Origin: Bacteroidota bacterium
GTDB taxonomy: Bacteria; Bacteroidota; Bacteroidia; Chitinophagales; Chitinophagaceae
Assembly (NCBI GenBank): GCA_023433755.1
Contig: JAEYUA010000300.1
Location: forward strand, 1-38,269
Length of the DNA: 38,269 nt
Direction of reading: 5' to 3'
The notes below the pieces were generated by a model. It did no database searches. It was not told the DNA's origin and saw only the letters and a program-made list of their open reading frames with translations. Positions 8,788-17,157 of this stretch are shown one piece after another (the stretch's first letter is position 1; every line of letters starts with the position of its first letter). The translations under genes and the position numbers were made by a program.

Positions 8788-9614
8788 TCAGCCATTAAAA
8801 ATAGTAGATCGTTCAATTGTTTTTTTCTTAGTAAACATGTATTGGTAAACAATAAAAATCATTACCAAAAGTATTCCTAGAGCTACAACAATTGTTTTCC
8901 GGGAGAACTCTTTCTTCTTTGGCATTTTGGGATCAAACCCCAATGATAATAATGGTTGTGATTTGATAATCCCTGTATCCAGGGTATTTATAGAGACGGC
9001 CATACCTTTAAGCCAGAAGGGAATATGGATTGTATCCTGGTACTTCTTGATTTCTTCAATATGATTGATTCCATACTTAATCAGAGTATAAATCCTGTCA
9101 TAGGTGATGACTGAATCCCAGTGAACATAGCCACAAATTACTTTGAGTCCGATTACATTTACCTGGTCATTGTAAGAAACACTTATATCCAATGGTACAG
9201 GCAGGTCAATTTTGTATTTTTCAGAAGGTGGTTTATTATAAAAGGTATGTTCTCTTCCTGCACGGTTTTCTGACCTGTAATCGTAAAATCCTTGATAAAC
9301 TCCATATCAGGTTCCTGTAGCCTGTCATAGCCCAATGTGGCAAACCAGTAATTTTCAGTTCCCCAACCTGGATACATGATCATAGGGTTTACGAGGAGAA
9401 GGATTTTGAGTGAAGTGTCTTTCCGGTTCAGTTTCTCTACCAGGCGGTTTAAAAAAGCTTCTTGTTGCTTTCTTTCGAATACGGAATCTTCATAGGCACA
9501 GGGGACTATTATAGTGATGCCTTCTTTATGACCGGTAAACCACCAGCCGGTATTGGCTAAGCAGAAGTGAAAAGTGCTAAAGAAACAGATGCAAAGGAGC
9601 AGATGCTTTATCAT
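8788..9614 (-). pseudogene. Secreted/membrane-anchored protein interrupted by a one-base frameshift
   Basis: Two overlapping minus-strand frames, 9614-9183 (143 aa, signal peptide MIKHLLLCICFFSTFHFCLA) and 9192-8788 (134 aa, C-terminal TM about residues 99-118 followed by Lys-rich tail), look like halves of one protein. The first frame runs into low-quality residues (INHLLKNTKLTCLYHWI, stop). The other frame over the same bases reads NKPPSEKYKIDLPVPLDI, continuing smoothly into the second half. Adding one base to the short T run on the minus strand (about 9237-9245) would join IPF to YNKPPSEK and give one protein of about 275 residues. The product would be an N-terminally exported, C-terminally membrane-anchored protein of unknown function. 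A sequencing indel is as likely as real decay. Confidence 0.65.
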
Positions 9615-9761
9615 TCAGTTGTACACTTTATATTATAACAGTGAATTGCTCATTTTTTGTAAGCATCTTTCAGAAGTACGTTAATTAAATAAAGTGAATA
9701 TCCGAAAGTCTTATTCGCTGTTGTTTTATGTTGAGGAGCCACCATTAACAGGATAACATTT

Positions 9762-10097
9762 TTACAATTCAAGAAATTTTTTGATTTCTCCTTTCAAAAC
9801 TGGCAAGTTTATGGAAACGATACTCCAAATTACTTCATCTGATACAGTATCATATCCATGAATGATTCGGTTTCTTGTATCCACAATTTTCCTTGCATCG
9901 GTAAATTGAATTTTGAATTCATGTTCAAGCATGCGGTTCATTGCTTCTCCAATGATTTCTAAATTCCTTTCAATTGCTCTTTTTGTTTTAATGTCTTTTT
10001 TAAAAAGAGCAAATTCAGGTGTATCCTTTACAAACATCTCGATCTCCTCATTGGCTTTTGCAATGTCAAAAGCACAGGTTTTTAATTCAAGCTGCAT
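9762..10097 (-). CDS. hepT: HepT-like toxin (DUF86 family)
   Basis: 111 residues, all-helical pattern. The HEPN active-site motif RX4HXY is present: Arg75, His80 and Tyr82 in RNRIIHGYD. In characterised HepT/MntA systems HepT is an RNase-type toxin whose motif tyrosine is AMPylated by MntA. The gene overlaps the MntA-like gene by 11 bases on the same strand, the usual arrangement with the nucleotidyltransferase first. It looks intact. Confidence 0.88.
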   Translation of the reverse strand: MQLELKTCAFDIAKANEEIEMFVKDTPEFALFKKDIKTKRAIERNLEIIGEAMNRMLEHEFKIQFTDARKIVDTRNRIIHGYDTVSDEVIWSIVSINLPVLKGEIKKFLEL

Positions 10098-10389
10098 ATA
10101 ATAGTTGCCGATGAGCTTCTATATTCTGTCTGAAAAATGGATTTTGAATTGCCTGGTCTTCCAGGAGATCGATTCGGCGCTGAAGGAGTTGTTGAAGACC
10201 AAATTTGAATTCATAGTAGTTGTCGGCATATTTATCGAGGTCAATTTGTTTAAAACGGACAAGGAAGTCTATGTCACTTTCATCAGAGAAAGATTCAGAC
10301 AGCACTGATCCAAAAACAAATAGATTCTGGACTTTGTGTTTGCGGCACAAAGCATCTATTTGTTCTTTATATGGGTGTAAAACTTCCAT
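10087..10389 (-). CDS. mntA: MntA-like nucleotidyltransferase antitoxin
   Basis: A 100-residue minimal nucleotidyltransferase with the GSX10DXD signature: Gly27, Ser28, Asp39 and Asp41 (FGSVLSESFSDESDIDFLV). The family transfers AMP to the partner HepT and so neutralises it. It is the promoter-proximal gene of a two-gene unit reading right to left. Typical length for the family. Such pairs are often on mobile or variable segments, which fits its place in an AT-rich island between pectin genes. Confidence 0.88.
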   Translation of the reverse strand: MEVLHPYKEQIDALCRKHKVQNLFVFGSVLSESFSDESDIDFLVRFKQIDLDKYADNYYEFKFGLQQLLQRRIDLLEDQAIQNPFFRQNIEAHRQLLYAA

Positions 10390-10572
10390 CTTTACAAGCT
10401 TATCAAATTTACACTATTCCATATTATAACCTGTTTTAGAGTGGGAATAGCTACTCCAATTGCTAACTGTGCTCTTTTTCCTAAGAAGATACAAGGTGTT
10501 GTGGAAAATTTTAAGATTTTGAATAAGTATCTTTTAAATCATTCACTTCCCAACTTCCCCTAATTTTACCCC

Positions 10573-11619
10573 ATGCCCATCAAAACAGCCATCCTCTCCT
10601 TCGGTATGTCCGGACAGGTATTTCATGCACCCTTTATTCACGTGCACCCGGAGTTTCAATTCTATGCGGTTTGGGAAAGGTCCAAGAATATCGCGGATGG
10701 GAAGTACCCGGGTGTGAAGACCTATCGTACATTGGAAGAATTACTGTATGACAAAGAGATTGAACTGGTCATTGTCAACACGCCTAACGGTACCCACTAT
10801 GCGTATGCGAAACAATGCCTGCAAGCCGGTAAAAATGTGATCGTAGAGAAACCTTTTACGGTTACGGTAGCAGAGGCAGAAGAACTAGACCAGCTTGCAC
10901 AATCAAAGGGATTTATGTTGTCGGTTTACCAGAACCGCCGGTACGACAGCGATTACAAGGCCATCAATAAAGTGGTGCAGGATGGTCTATTGGGTCATAT
11001 CGTCGAAGCAGAATTTCATTATGACCGCTACAACCAGTCGCTCAGCCCCAAGGTGCATAAAGAAACGCCTGGTCCAGGTACCGGAGCTCTTTATGATTTA
11101 GGCTCCCACCTGATTGACCAGGCCCTCCAGCTATTTGGTATGCCCATGGCGGTCTTCGCCGACCTGCGCATCATCCGGCCGGTCTCACTGGTGGAGGATT
11201 ATTTCGAACTGCTTTTATACTATCCCGGCCTCCGGGTGCGCCTGCACTGCAGCTACCTTGTTCGGGAAGCCCTGCCTGCTTATAGCCTGCACGGAACCCT
11301 GGGATCTTTCATTAAACATAAATCGGATGTGCAGGAAACAGCTTTGCAGCAAGGTGCCTTACCCGGGTCAGAAGGGTGGGGTGTTGAACCCGAAAACCTC
11401 GTAGGTCTGCTGCATACCGAGATCGATGGATCCGTACGCCGCGAAAACTTCGAATCCTTCACAGGTAATTACATGGAATATTTCGAGGGGATCTTCCAGG
11501 CCTTGCGTCATGATCAGCCGCCGCCCGTCACCGCGGCGGAGGGAACGGATGTGATCCGCATCATCGAGGCAGCGATCCAAAGCCATCACGAGGAAAAACT
11601 GGTGAGGTTGCTGGCCTGA
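10573..11619 (+). CDS. Gfo/Idh/MocA family oxidoreductase, cytosolic (YdgJ/IolW-like)
   Basis: 348 residues without a signal peptide. The N-terminal Rossmann motif GMSGQVFHAPF (11-21) is the variant seen in the YdgJ/IolW branch, followed by the family EKP motif (Glu92, Lys93, Pro94). The active-site helix DLGSHLIDQ has Asp175, His179 and Asp182. The reaction is NAD(P)-dependent oxidation or reduction of a sugar or inositol; the substrate is not determinable. It is separated from both the minus-strand island (183 bases) and the next gene (200 bases), so it is probably transcribed alone and need not be part of pectin breakdown. Confidence 0.82.
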   Translation: MPIKTAILSFGMSGQVFHAPFIHVHPEFQFYAVWERSKNIADGKYPGVKTYRTLEELLYDKEIELVIVNTPNGTHYAYAKQCLQAGKNVIVEKPFTVTVAEAEELDQLAQSKGFMLSVYQNRRYDSDYKAINKVVQDGLLGHIVEAEFHYDRYNQSLSPKVHKETPGPGTGALYDLGSHLIDQALQLFGMPMAVFADLRIIRPVSLVEDYFELLLYYPGLRVRLHCSYLVREALPAYSLHGTLGSFIKHKSDVQETALQQGALPGSEGWGVEPENLVGLLHTEIDGSVRRENFESFTGNYMEYFEGIFQALRHDQPPPVTAAEGTDVIRIIEAAIQSHHEEKLVRLLA

Positions 11620-11819
11620 TCCGTTAAGGAAATCCAAATTCATTTTTGTTGCTAACCTGCTGGGCATCGTAAGTGACGATAGCCTGGAATCCTTATGGGA
11701 TAAGGGTTTTAACTTATTTTATGGGGTTTAGACGTGCCAGTGGGATAGTGGTTTTGAATTGTTTTCGCTTAGTGGTGAGGGTAACTTAGTGCTTCCTCTA
11801 ACCTCTAAAAGATTTTACC

Positions 11820-12008
11820 ATGAAAGACTTCCAGAAAAGGGCCGTTGCGGATCAGCAAAACACCAAAAAGCTGCACAGTGAAATGCCGGGGAAGGATGCC
11901 CGGGCCAATGATAAAAATGAAAAGGGTAACCTGCATAAGGGAGTTGATGCGGGTAGGTTCAGGAGGTATTCTTTTGATGATAATGGCGGTGGATATGCGG
12001 GGCTTTAA
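11820..12008 (+). CDS. Small hydrophilic protein, 62 aa
   Basis: Highly charged and Asn/Gly/Lys-rich (KDARANDKNEKGNLHKG), with no hydrophobic core, so it is probably disordered or nucleic-acid- or partner-bound. ATG 11820 follows a 200-base gap. An overlapping frame of 64 aa (11845-12039) gives no better protein and is taken as a shadow. I do not recognise the family. It could be a stress-type small protein; real coding status is moderately supported only by the start context and amino-acid pattern. Confidence 0.45.
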   Translation: MKDFQKRAVADQQNTKKLHSEMPGKDARANDKNEKGNLHKGVDAGRFRRYSFDDNGGGYAGL

Positions 12009-12441
12009 GGGGTTTCACGCAAAGCCGCAAAGGATATAAGACGCAAGTTTTTTTATTCAACTATTTTATTGCTAGCTGTTTTATAGCCGTCTAGGCGGGC
12101 TGTGTCCGCCATAGCTTTAGCGAAGGCGGGAAGGACGGTAAGTAGTGTTCTTAATTCTTAATCTCTGCGCGATCTCTGCGTCCTCCTTTCTCTGGGGTAA
12201 AAGAACTAACTGTACTCTCAAACACTCCAGCCAATGGCCAATAGCTAACAGCCAAAAGCCTTCCTCCCTTCCTCCCTTGGCGGTAAAAAACGCTTGCGCA
12301 GCAAGCATTGCGCAGCAATCCTCACTCCGGCATCGTTTTCGGTAACGATTGCGTAAAAAAACCACCTCTTTCTCCTTGTTATCCATGAATATCTGTTTAG
12401 ACTTGTTGTTCAGAAGTCTGCCGTTTCCGGTGGATCAATGA
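12009..12441 (-). repeat. Intergenic region with inverted composite repeat (copy C) and mini-hairpins
   Basis: No credible gene. Read on the minus strand, the modules appear in the order of copy A: TTTTACCCCAGAGAAAGGAG (about 12181-12200), CACTACTTACCGTCCTTCCC, then a REP-like palindrome with GGCGG/CCGCC arms around a CATAGCTTTAGCGAA loop (12105-12129). Three perfect mini-hairpins stand at 12292-12306, 12307-12319 and 12332-12349. A short repetitive patch, CCAATGGCCAATAGC, is near 12231-12245. Confidence 0.7.
12292..12349. repeat. Array of three perfect mini-hairpins
   Basis: GCTTGC-GCA-GCAAGC (12292-12306), ATTGC-GCA-GCAAT (12307-12319) and ATCGTT-TTCGGT-AACGAT (12332-12349) are three different perfect stems in 58 bases. 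The first two abut and share the loop GCA. A similar adjacent pair with three-base loops lies at 20303-20328. Confidence 0.65.
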
Positions 12442-12492
12442 ATAGCAATCGTTCAATTTTTGGGCTACACAGTTCGGCTGTGTAGCTTTTTT
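12442..12492 (+). terminator. 14-mer motif plus terminator hairpin in the leader of the GH28 gene
   Basis: ATAGCAATCGTTCA (12442-12455) and a T-tract precede a perfect 9-bp stem, GCTACACAG (12464-12472) / CTGTGTAGC (12478-12486), with loop TTCGG, followed by six T (12487-12492). By form this is a strong intrinsic terminator, yet it ends only 17 bases before ATG 12510. It could end transcripts coming from upstream or act as an attenuator. The same 14-mer, T-tract and hairpin order occurs at 35127-35183. Confidence 0.75.
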
Positions 12493-12509
12493 ACCGCTAA
12501 TGATGCAAT

Positions 12510-14150
12510 ATGAATAGAAGAATTTTAGCTACCGGACTGTGTATCTGTTTTTTTGCAGCAACTTTCGCCCAGCCTTCCCGGCCAGTGGTCAAACAAACCA
12601 AGTTCAAAAAAGACTCCTTCTTCATCACCAAATTCGGCGCCCGCAACGACGGTGTTTTCCTTAATAACAAAGCCATTAACGATGCCATCAACACAGCCCA
12701 CAAAAAAGGCGGTGGGGTAGTCGTGATCCCTCCCGGACTCTGGCTCACCGGTCCCATTGAACTAAAAAGCAATGTAAACCTGCACCTGCAGCGCAATGCC
12801 ACCCTCCAGTTCACCGATGACCTCAGCCAGTACAAACTCGTTGAAGGCAACTGGGAAGGACTGCCGCAAATGCGCAACCAGTCACCCATTTCTGCAACCA
12901 ATGCCGAAAACATCGCTATCACAGGCTTCGGTATCATTGATGGCAATGGTGATGCCTGGCGCATGGTGAAAAAAGACAAACTTTCTGCTTCCGCATGGAA
13001 GAACCTCGTGGCTTCAGGTGGTGTGGTTTCCGAAGACGGTAAGATCTGGTATCCTACCGCGCAATCACTCGCCGGATCCAAACTCAAAAATCCTGGCGTG
13101 ATCGATGGAACCAAAGACGCTGCCTTTTACGAAAGTGTAAAGGATTTTCTTCGTCCCAACCTGCTTGTTATTACCAAGAGCAAAAAGATATTACTGGAAG
13201 GTGTCACCTTCCAGAATTCTCCAGCCTGGTGCCTTCATCCTTTGATGAGTGAAGACATCACCGTGAGAAATATCAGTGTCAAAAATCCCTGGTATGCACA
13301 GAACGGCGATGGCATTGACCTCGAAAGCTGTAAAAATGTGCTGATCGAAAATTCTGTTTTTGATGTGGGTGATGATGGGATCTGTATCAAATCAGGCCGT
13401 GATGAAGCCGGGCGTGCCCGCGCCATGCCTACGGAAAATGTAGTAATTCAAAACTGCACCGTGTATGCTGCTCACGGTGGTTTCGTGATCGGCAGTGAAA
13501 TGAGCGGCGGCGCCCGTAACATTTACGTGGAGAACTGCACCTTCATTGGTACCGATATCGGCCTGCGTTTTAAAACAACCAGGGGTCGCGGTGGTATCGT
13601 GGAGAATATCTTCATTAAGAATATTTCCATGAAGGATATCATCGGCGAAGCCATCCTTTTTGATATGTACTATGCCGCGCAGGACCCGATCCCGCTGGCT
13701 GGTGAAAAACGGGAACCTCCTAAAGTCCAATCGCTTCCTGTTACCGAGGCCACTCCTCAATTCAGGAATTTCAGGATCAGCAATGTTACCTGCTATGGTG
13801 CGGAGAAAGCCATTTTTGTAAGGGGACTTCCTGAAATGAATGTGCAGAAAATTGTTTTGGAAAATATGATCCTGCAGGCAAAGCAGGGACTCGACATGAC
13901 CGAAGGTAATAACATCACCCTGAATAATATCCAACTGGTCACAAAGGAAAAGAATCCCGTGATGAATATTCACAACAGCCGCAACATCCATCTGAATAAG
14001 ATTGGTTACGCAAGCGCGGAAGTGCTGCTACATGTTACAGGAGAGAATACAAAGGACATCAGTTTGAAAAATACCGAGGCCTCCCATGCGAAACAACTGG
14101 TGGAAATGAGTTTTGGTGCGAAAGAGGGTGCGGTAAAAATTGAAAAATAA
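12510..14150 (+). CDS. Polygalacturonase, glycoside hydrolase family 28
   Basis: 546 residues with a signal peptide (ICFFAATFA, cleavage near residue 20). A pectate-lyase-like segment FGARNDGVFLNNKAINDAI starts the beta-helix. GH28 catalytic motifs are all present: NGDGID (Asp267), GDDGICIKSG (Asp288, Asp289), HGG (His322) and RFK (Arg353, Lys355). GH28 enzymes hydrolyse galacturonan by inversion; the insertion-rich loops before residue 230 are more like exo-acting or rhamnogalacturonan-active Bacteroidota enzymes, but specificity is inference. First gene of the 12510-20303 operon, directly after the leader hairpin; the GH105 gene follows after 33 bases. Confidence 0.92.
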   Translation: MNRRILATGLCICFFAATFAQPSRPVVKQTKFKKDSFFITKFGARNDGVFLNNKAINDAINTAHKKGGGVVVIPPGLWLTGPIELKSNVNLHLQRNATLQFTDDLSQYKLVEGNWEGLPQMRNQSPISATNAENIAITGFGIIDGNGDAWRMVKKDKLSASAWKNLVASGGVVSEDGKIWYPTAQSLAGSKLKNPGVIDGTKDAAFYESVKDFLRPNLLVITKSKKILLEGVTFQNSPAWCLHPLMSEDITVRNISVKNPWYAQNGDGIDLESCKNVLIENSVFDVGDDGICIKSGRDEAGRARAMPTENVVIQNCTVYAAHGGFVIGSEMSGGARNIYVENCTFIGTDIGLRFKTTRGRGGIVENIFIKNISMKDIIGEAILFDMYYAAQDPIPLAGEKREPPKVQSLPVTEATPQFRNFRISNVTCYGAEKAIFVRGLPEMNVQKIVLENMILQAKQGLDMTEGNNITLNNIQLVTKEKNPVMNIHNSRNIHLNKIGYASAEVLLHVTGENTKDISLKNTEASHAKQLVEMSFGAKEGAVKIEK

Positions 14151-14183
14151 TGGATCGCCAATGATCCGGATGAATTAAATATC

Positions 14184-16094
14184 ATGAAGAAAACCGGTTT
14201 ACTGATCATCGTTTTCCTTAACTGCCTGGTTGGTACAGCGCAAAAGACAGAAAAGTCCTATGCCGCTGAATTGTCAGCCACCGCAATGAACACCTGGAAA
14301 GATTCTTTCACACTTAAAGGTGATAAGGTCGCCAAATGGCGTTATGACCAGGGTGTCATCTTAAAGGGCATGGAAGGATTATGGCGCAATACTGGTGATG
14401 GTAAATGGTTCAACTACATCCAGAAGAGCATGGATTTTTACGTGGACAATAATGGAAACATTAAAGGTTACCGTCCCGATGAATACAATATCGACCATGT
14501 CAACAATGGAAAATTATTACTGACCTTATACCGCGTTACCGGCAAGGAGAAGTATAAAAAAGCGGCTGACCATCTGCGTGAGCAGTTAAGAACCCATCCC
14601 CGCACTTCGGAAGGTGGTTTCTGGCATAAAAAAATTTATCCTTATCAAATGTGGCTGGATGGATTGTACATGGGTCAGCCTTTCTACGCGGAATACGCTT
14701 CCCTCTTTCATGAAGACACTGCCTTCAATGATATCGCCAAACAGTTCATCCTGATGGAAAAACATGCCAGGGATCCTAAAACAGGACTGCTCTATCATGG
14801 ATGGGATGAAAGCAGGCAGCAGCAGTGGGCCAATAAAGAAACCGGTCTTTCTCCCAATTTCTGGGGTCGTGCATTAGGATGGTACGGTATGGCCATGGTG
14901 GATGTGCTGGATTATTTTCCGAAAGATCACTGGGGACGTGATTCCATCATCAGCATTTTGAACCGTTTCGCATTGGCGGTTAGCAAAGTGCAGGATTATA
15001 AAACCGGTTTGTGGTACGATGTGCCAGACAAGGCGAAAGAACCAAAAAATTATTTTGAAGCATCCGCTTCTTCCATGCTGGTCTATACACTGGCTAAGGC
15101 GGTGCGTATGGAATATATTCCTGCCCAATATCGTGGCGTAGCGTCAAAAGGTTACCAGGGCATCATTAAACGTTTTATTAAAAAAGAAAATGGGCAGTAC
15201 AACCTGCATGGAACGGTGGCGGTATCCGGGCTCGGTGGCAAACCTTACCGGGATGGAAGTTTTGAGTATTATATGAGTGAGCCGGTGATCGTGAATGACC
15301 CAAAAGGTATGGGTGCTTTCATCAAGGCGGCTGTTGAAATGGAAATGATGCCAACGCTTTGGCAGCCCAGGAAAAAAACGGTTGTGCTCGACCGTTATTT
15401 CAATAACGAATGGAAGAAGGACGTGACCGGACAACAGGTGCGCTGGCATTATACCTGGGAGGACCGTTCCAATGGGGGCTTCGCCATCCTGGGTGATATC
15501 TTCAACCGTTACGGTGCTGCTACCACTCATCTTGATGCAGCGCCAACTGTTGAGAATCTGAAGAAAGCTTCCGTTTACATCATCGTGGATCCTGACACAG
15601 AAAAAGAAACTGAAAAACCAAATTATATCCAACCTGTTCATGCCGATGTTATTGCGCGCTGGGTGAAGGACGGAGGGGTTTTATTACTCATGGGCAATGA
15701 TGCCGGTAACACCGATCTGCAAAGCCTGAATAATCTTTCAGCGCAATTCGGTATCCGTTTCAATGAAGATAATTTCAACCAGGTAGAAGGCAGTGCATTT
15801 GAACAGGGTGCAGTGCCTGTACCTGCGGGTAGCATGATACTGACAAAAGGTGGCAAGCTCTATATCAAGGAACTTTCAACACTAGAGGTTCAGAACCCGG
15901 CCACCACTATTTTGAAGAAGGATGATAAGAATATCATTGCGATTTCAAGGCATGGGAAGGGCTGGGTGCTCGCTATTGGCGATCCTTGGCTTTATAACGA
16001 ATATGTAGATGGCAGGAAACTTCCTGCTGATTTTGAAAATTACCAGGCAGCCGAACAACTGGTTCAATGGTTACTCAAACAGGCAAAAAAATAA
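14184..16094 (+). CDS. GH105 unsaturated (rhamno)galacturonyl hydrolase with C-terminal DUF4350-like domain
   Basis: 636 residues, signal peptide ending near GTAQ (20). Residues about 25-390 are the GH105 (alpha/alpha)6 barrel: YRPDEYNIDHVNNGK, MWLDGLYMGQPF (Asp159, equivalent to the catalytic Asp of YteR) and NFWGRALGWYGMAMVD. Residues about 395-636 form an extra domain with GATase-like features (ASVYIIVDPD, DVIARWVKDGGVLLLMGNDA, HGKGWVLAIGDPWLYNEY), resembling DUF4350-type domains. GH105 hydrates the 4,5-unsaturated uronate left by lyases and releases it. Typical GH105 proteins are about 370-400 residues, so the tail is an addition; it may bind glycan or organise a complex. GH105 assignment is firm, tail identity tentative. 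Confidence 0.9.
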   Translation: MKKTGLLIIVFLNCLVGTAQKTEKSYAAELSATAMNTWKDSFTLKGDKVAKWRYDQGVILKGMEGLWRNTGDGKWFNYIQKSMDFYVDNNGNIKGYRPDEYNIDHVNNGKLLLTLYRVTGKEKYKKAADHLREQLRTHPRTSEGGFWHKKIYPYQMWLDGLYMGQPFYAEYASLFHEDTAFNDIAKQFILMEKHARDPKTGLLYHGWDESRQQQWANKETGLSPNFWGRALGWYGMAMVDVLDYFPKDHWGRDSIISILNRFALAVSKVQDYKTGLWYDVPDKAKEPKNYFEASASSMLVYTLAKAVRMEYIPAQYRGVASKGYQGIIKRFIKKENGQYNLHGTVAVSGLGGKPYRDGSFEYYMSEPVIVNDPKGMGAFIKAAVEMEMMPTLWQPRKKTVVLDRYFNNEWKKDVTGQQVRWHYTWEDRSNGGFAILGDIFNRYGAATTHLDAAPTVENLKKASVYIIVDPDTEKETEKPNYIQPVHADVIARWVKDGGVLLLMGNDAGNTDLQSLNNLSAQFGIRFNEDNFNQVEGSAFEQGAVPVPAGSMILTKGGKLYIKELSTLEVQNPATTILKKDDKNIIAISRHGKGWVLAIGDPWLYNEYVDGRKLPADFENYQAAEQLVQWLLKQAKK

Positions 16095-16095
16095 A

Positions 16096-17142
16096 TTGCG
16101 TAAACAAGGTTTCCATATCAGCTTTTTATTTTGCCTGCTACCGGTAATGTTGATGTCATGTATCGTGGCTCAAAATGCGCAAGCGCAGAAGAAACTGGTG
16201 GTAGATCCAACAGGCAAAGGTGACTTCAGGACCATACAGGGAGCCATCAACAGCCTTTCAGATTCTGCAGATGTTGTGAGGGTCATTTTTATAAAGAACG
16301 GTACCTACAATGAAAAAATCTACCTGGAGAAACACAATATCATTTTGGAAGGAGAGAACAGGGAAAAGACCATCATTACCCAGGCTATCGCCCGTGATGA
16401 ATGGAGGTGCCAGCACAATGATGACTGGGGTGTGGCCACCGTCAATATTGATGGCAATGACATCACCCTGAAGAACCTGACCATCACCAATGATTTTGGT
16501 TTCAAAAGAAAGGACGATGATACACATACGGTCTTGTGCAGGACGGATACGGCCAGGCAGATGAAAACCATCAACCGTTTTGGCCACCAAATGGCCTTAC
16601 GTAGTTTCAAAGCCACAAGGCTGCGTGCGATCAACTGTCATTTCCGTGCCTTTGCCGGTGATACAGTCAGTCCATGGAATACGGTTGACGGTATGTTTTA
16701 TTTCCGTGACTGCATCATGGAAGGAGGTGTTGATTTTTATTGTCCGCGTGGTTACGCCTGGGCTGAGAACTGTAAATTTTATGCGCATACCGGGGTGGCC
16801 AGCATCTGGCATGATGGTTCAGGCAACCAGGATCATAAAACGGTGCTGGTGAATTGCAGTTTTGACGGTTTTGAAAATTTCAAGCTCGGACGTTTTCACC
16901 GCGAAGCACAATTCTTCCTGGTGGATTGTAAATTCTCGGAGCGCATGGCCAATGAAGATATTTACCATGCTGCATCCGGAGTTCCCTTGAAATGGGGTCG
17001 CCGTGTTTATTATTCCGGATGCGATCGTGAGGGCGGAAATTATGCCTGGTTTGCAGATAATATCGAAAAATCAGGTGTGGCTCATAGTGAAATCACCGTA
17101 CAATGGCTGTTTAAAAACCAATGGCAGCCTCAATTGAATTAG
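16096..17142 (+). CDS. Divergent CE8 pectin methylesterase, probable lipoprotein
   Basis: A TTG start at 16096, one base after the GH105 stop, gives a 348-residue protein with a basic n-region, a hydrophobic core and a lipobox LMSC (Cys22). An upstream in-frame ATG (16009) would overlap GH105 by 86 bases, and ATG 16147 removes most of the signal. The beta-helix and the opening motif DPTGKGDFRTIQGAI are CE8-like, Asp189 and Asp213 (GGVDFY) match the two catalytic aspartates, and Arg266 (KLGR) the active-site arginine. The Gln normally before the first Asp is Gly (AGDT), and LGRPW is LGRFH. It probably demethylates pectin at the cell surface or in the periplasm; altered chemistry or substrate is possible. 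Confidence 0.8.
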   Translation: MRKQGFHISFLFCLLPVMLMSCIVAQNAQAQKKLVVDPTGKGDFRTIQGAINSLSDSADVVRVIFIKNGTYNEKIYLEKHNIILEGENREKTIITQAIARDEWRCQHNDDWGVATVNIDGNDITLKNLTITNDFGFKRKDDDTHTVLCRTDTARQMKTINRFGHQMALRSFKATRLRAINCHFRAFAGDTVSPWNTVDGMFYFRDCIMEGGVDFYCPRGYAWAENCKFYAHTGVASIWHDGSGNQDHKTVLVNCSFDGFENFKLGRFHREAQFFLVDCKFSERMANEDIYHAASGVPLKWGRRVYYSGCDREGGNYAWFADNIEKSGVAHSEITVQWLFKNQWQPQLN

Positions 17143-17157
17143 ATTATTTAAAATTAT

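Noticed and set aside
8797..8826. Third copy of the ATAGCAATCGTTCA-type motif (TAGTAGATCGTTCAATTG then T-run)
   Set aside because: Only partly matching, lies within the 3' coding end of the frameshifted gene, and no hairpin follows.
12117..12386. 89-aa open frame on the minus strand
   Set aside because: Runs entirely through composite repeat C and the mini-hairpins, so it is repeat sequence read as protein.
12497..13114. 205-aa open frame on the minus strand
   Set aside because: Antisense to the GH28 N-terminus and signal peptide; no family features.
13392..13991. 199-aa open frame on the minus strand
   Set aside because: It lies wholly inside the GH28 gene, whose catalytic motifs are intact. 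The composition is what an antisense frame of a beta-helix gene gives.
14153..14169. Hairpin GGATC...GATCC between GH28 and GH105
   Set aside because: Five-bp stem without a T-run inside a 33-base gap between operon genes; too weak to call a terminator.
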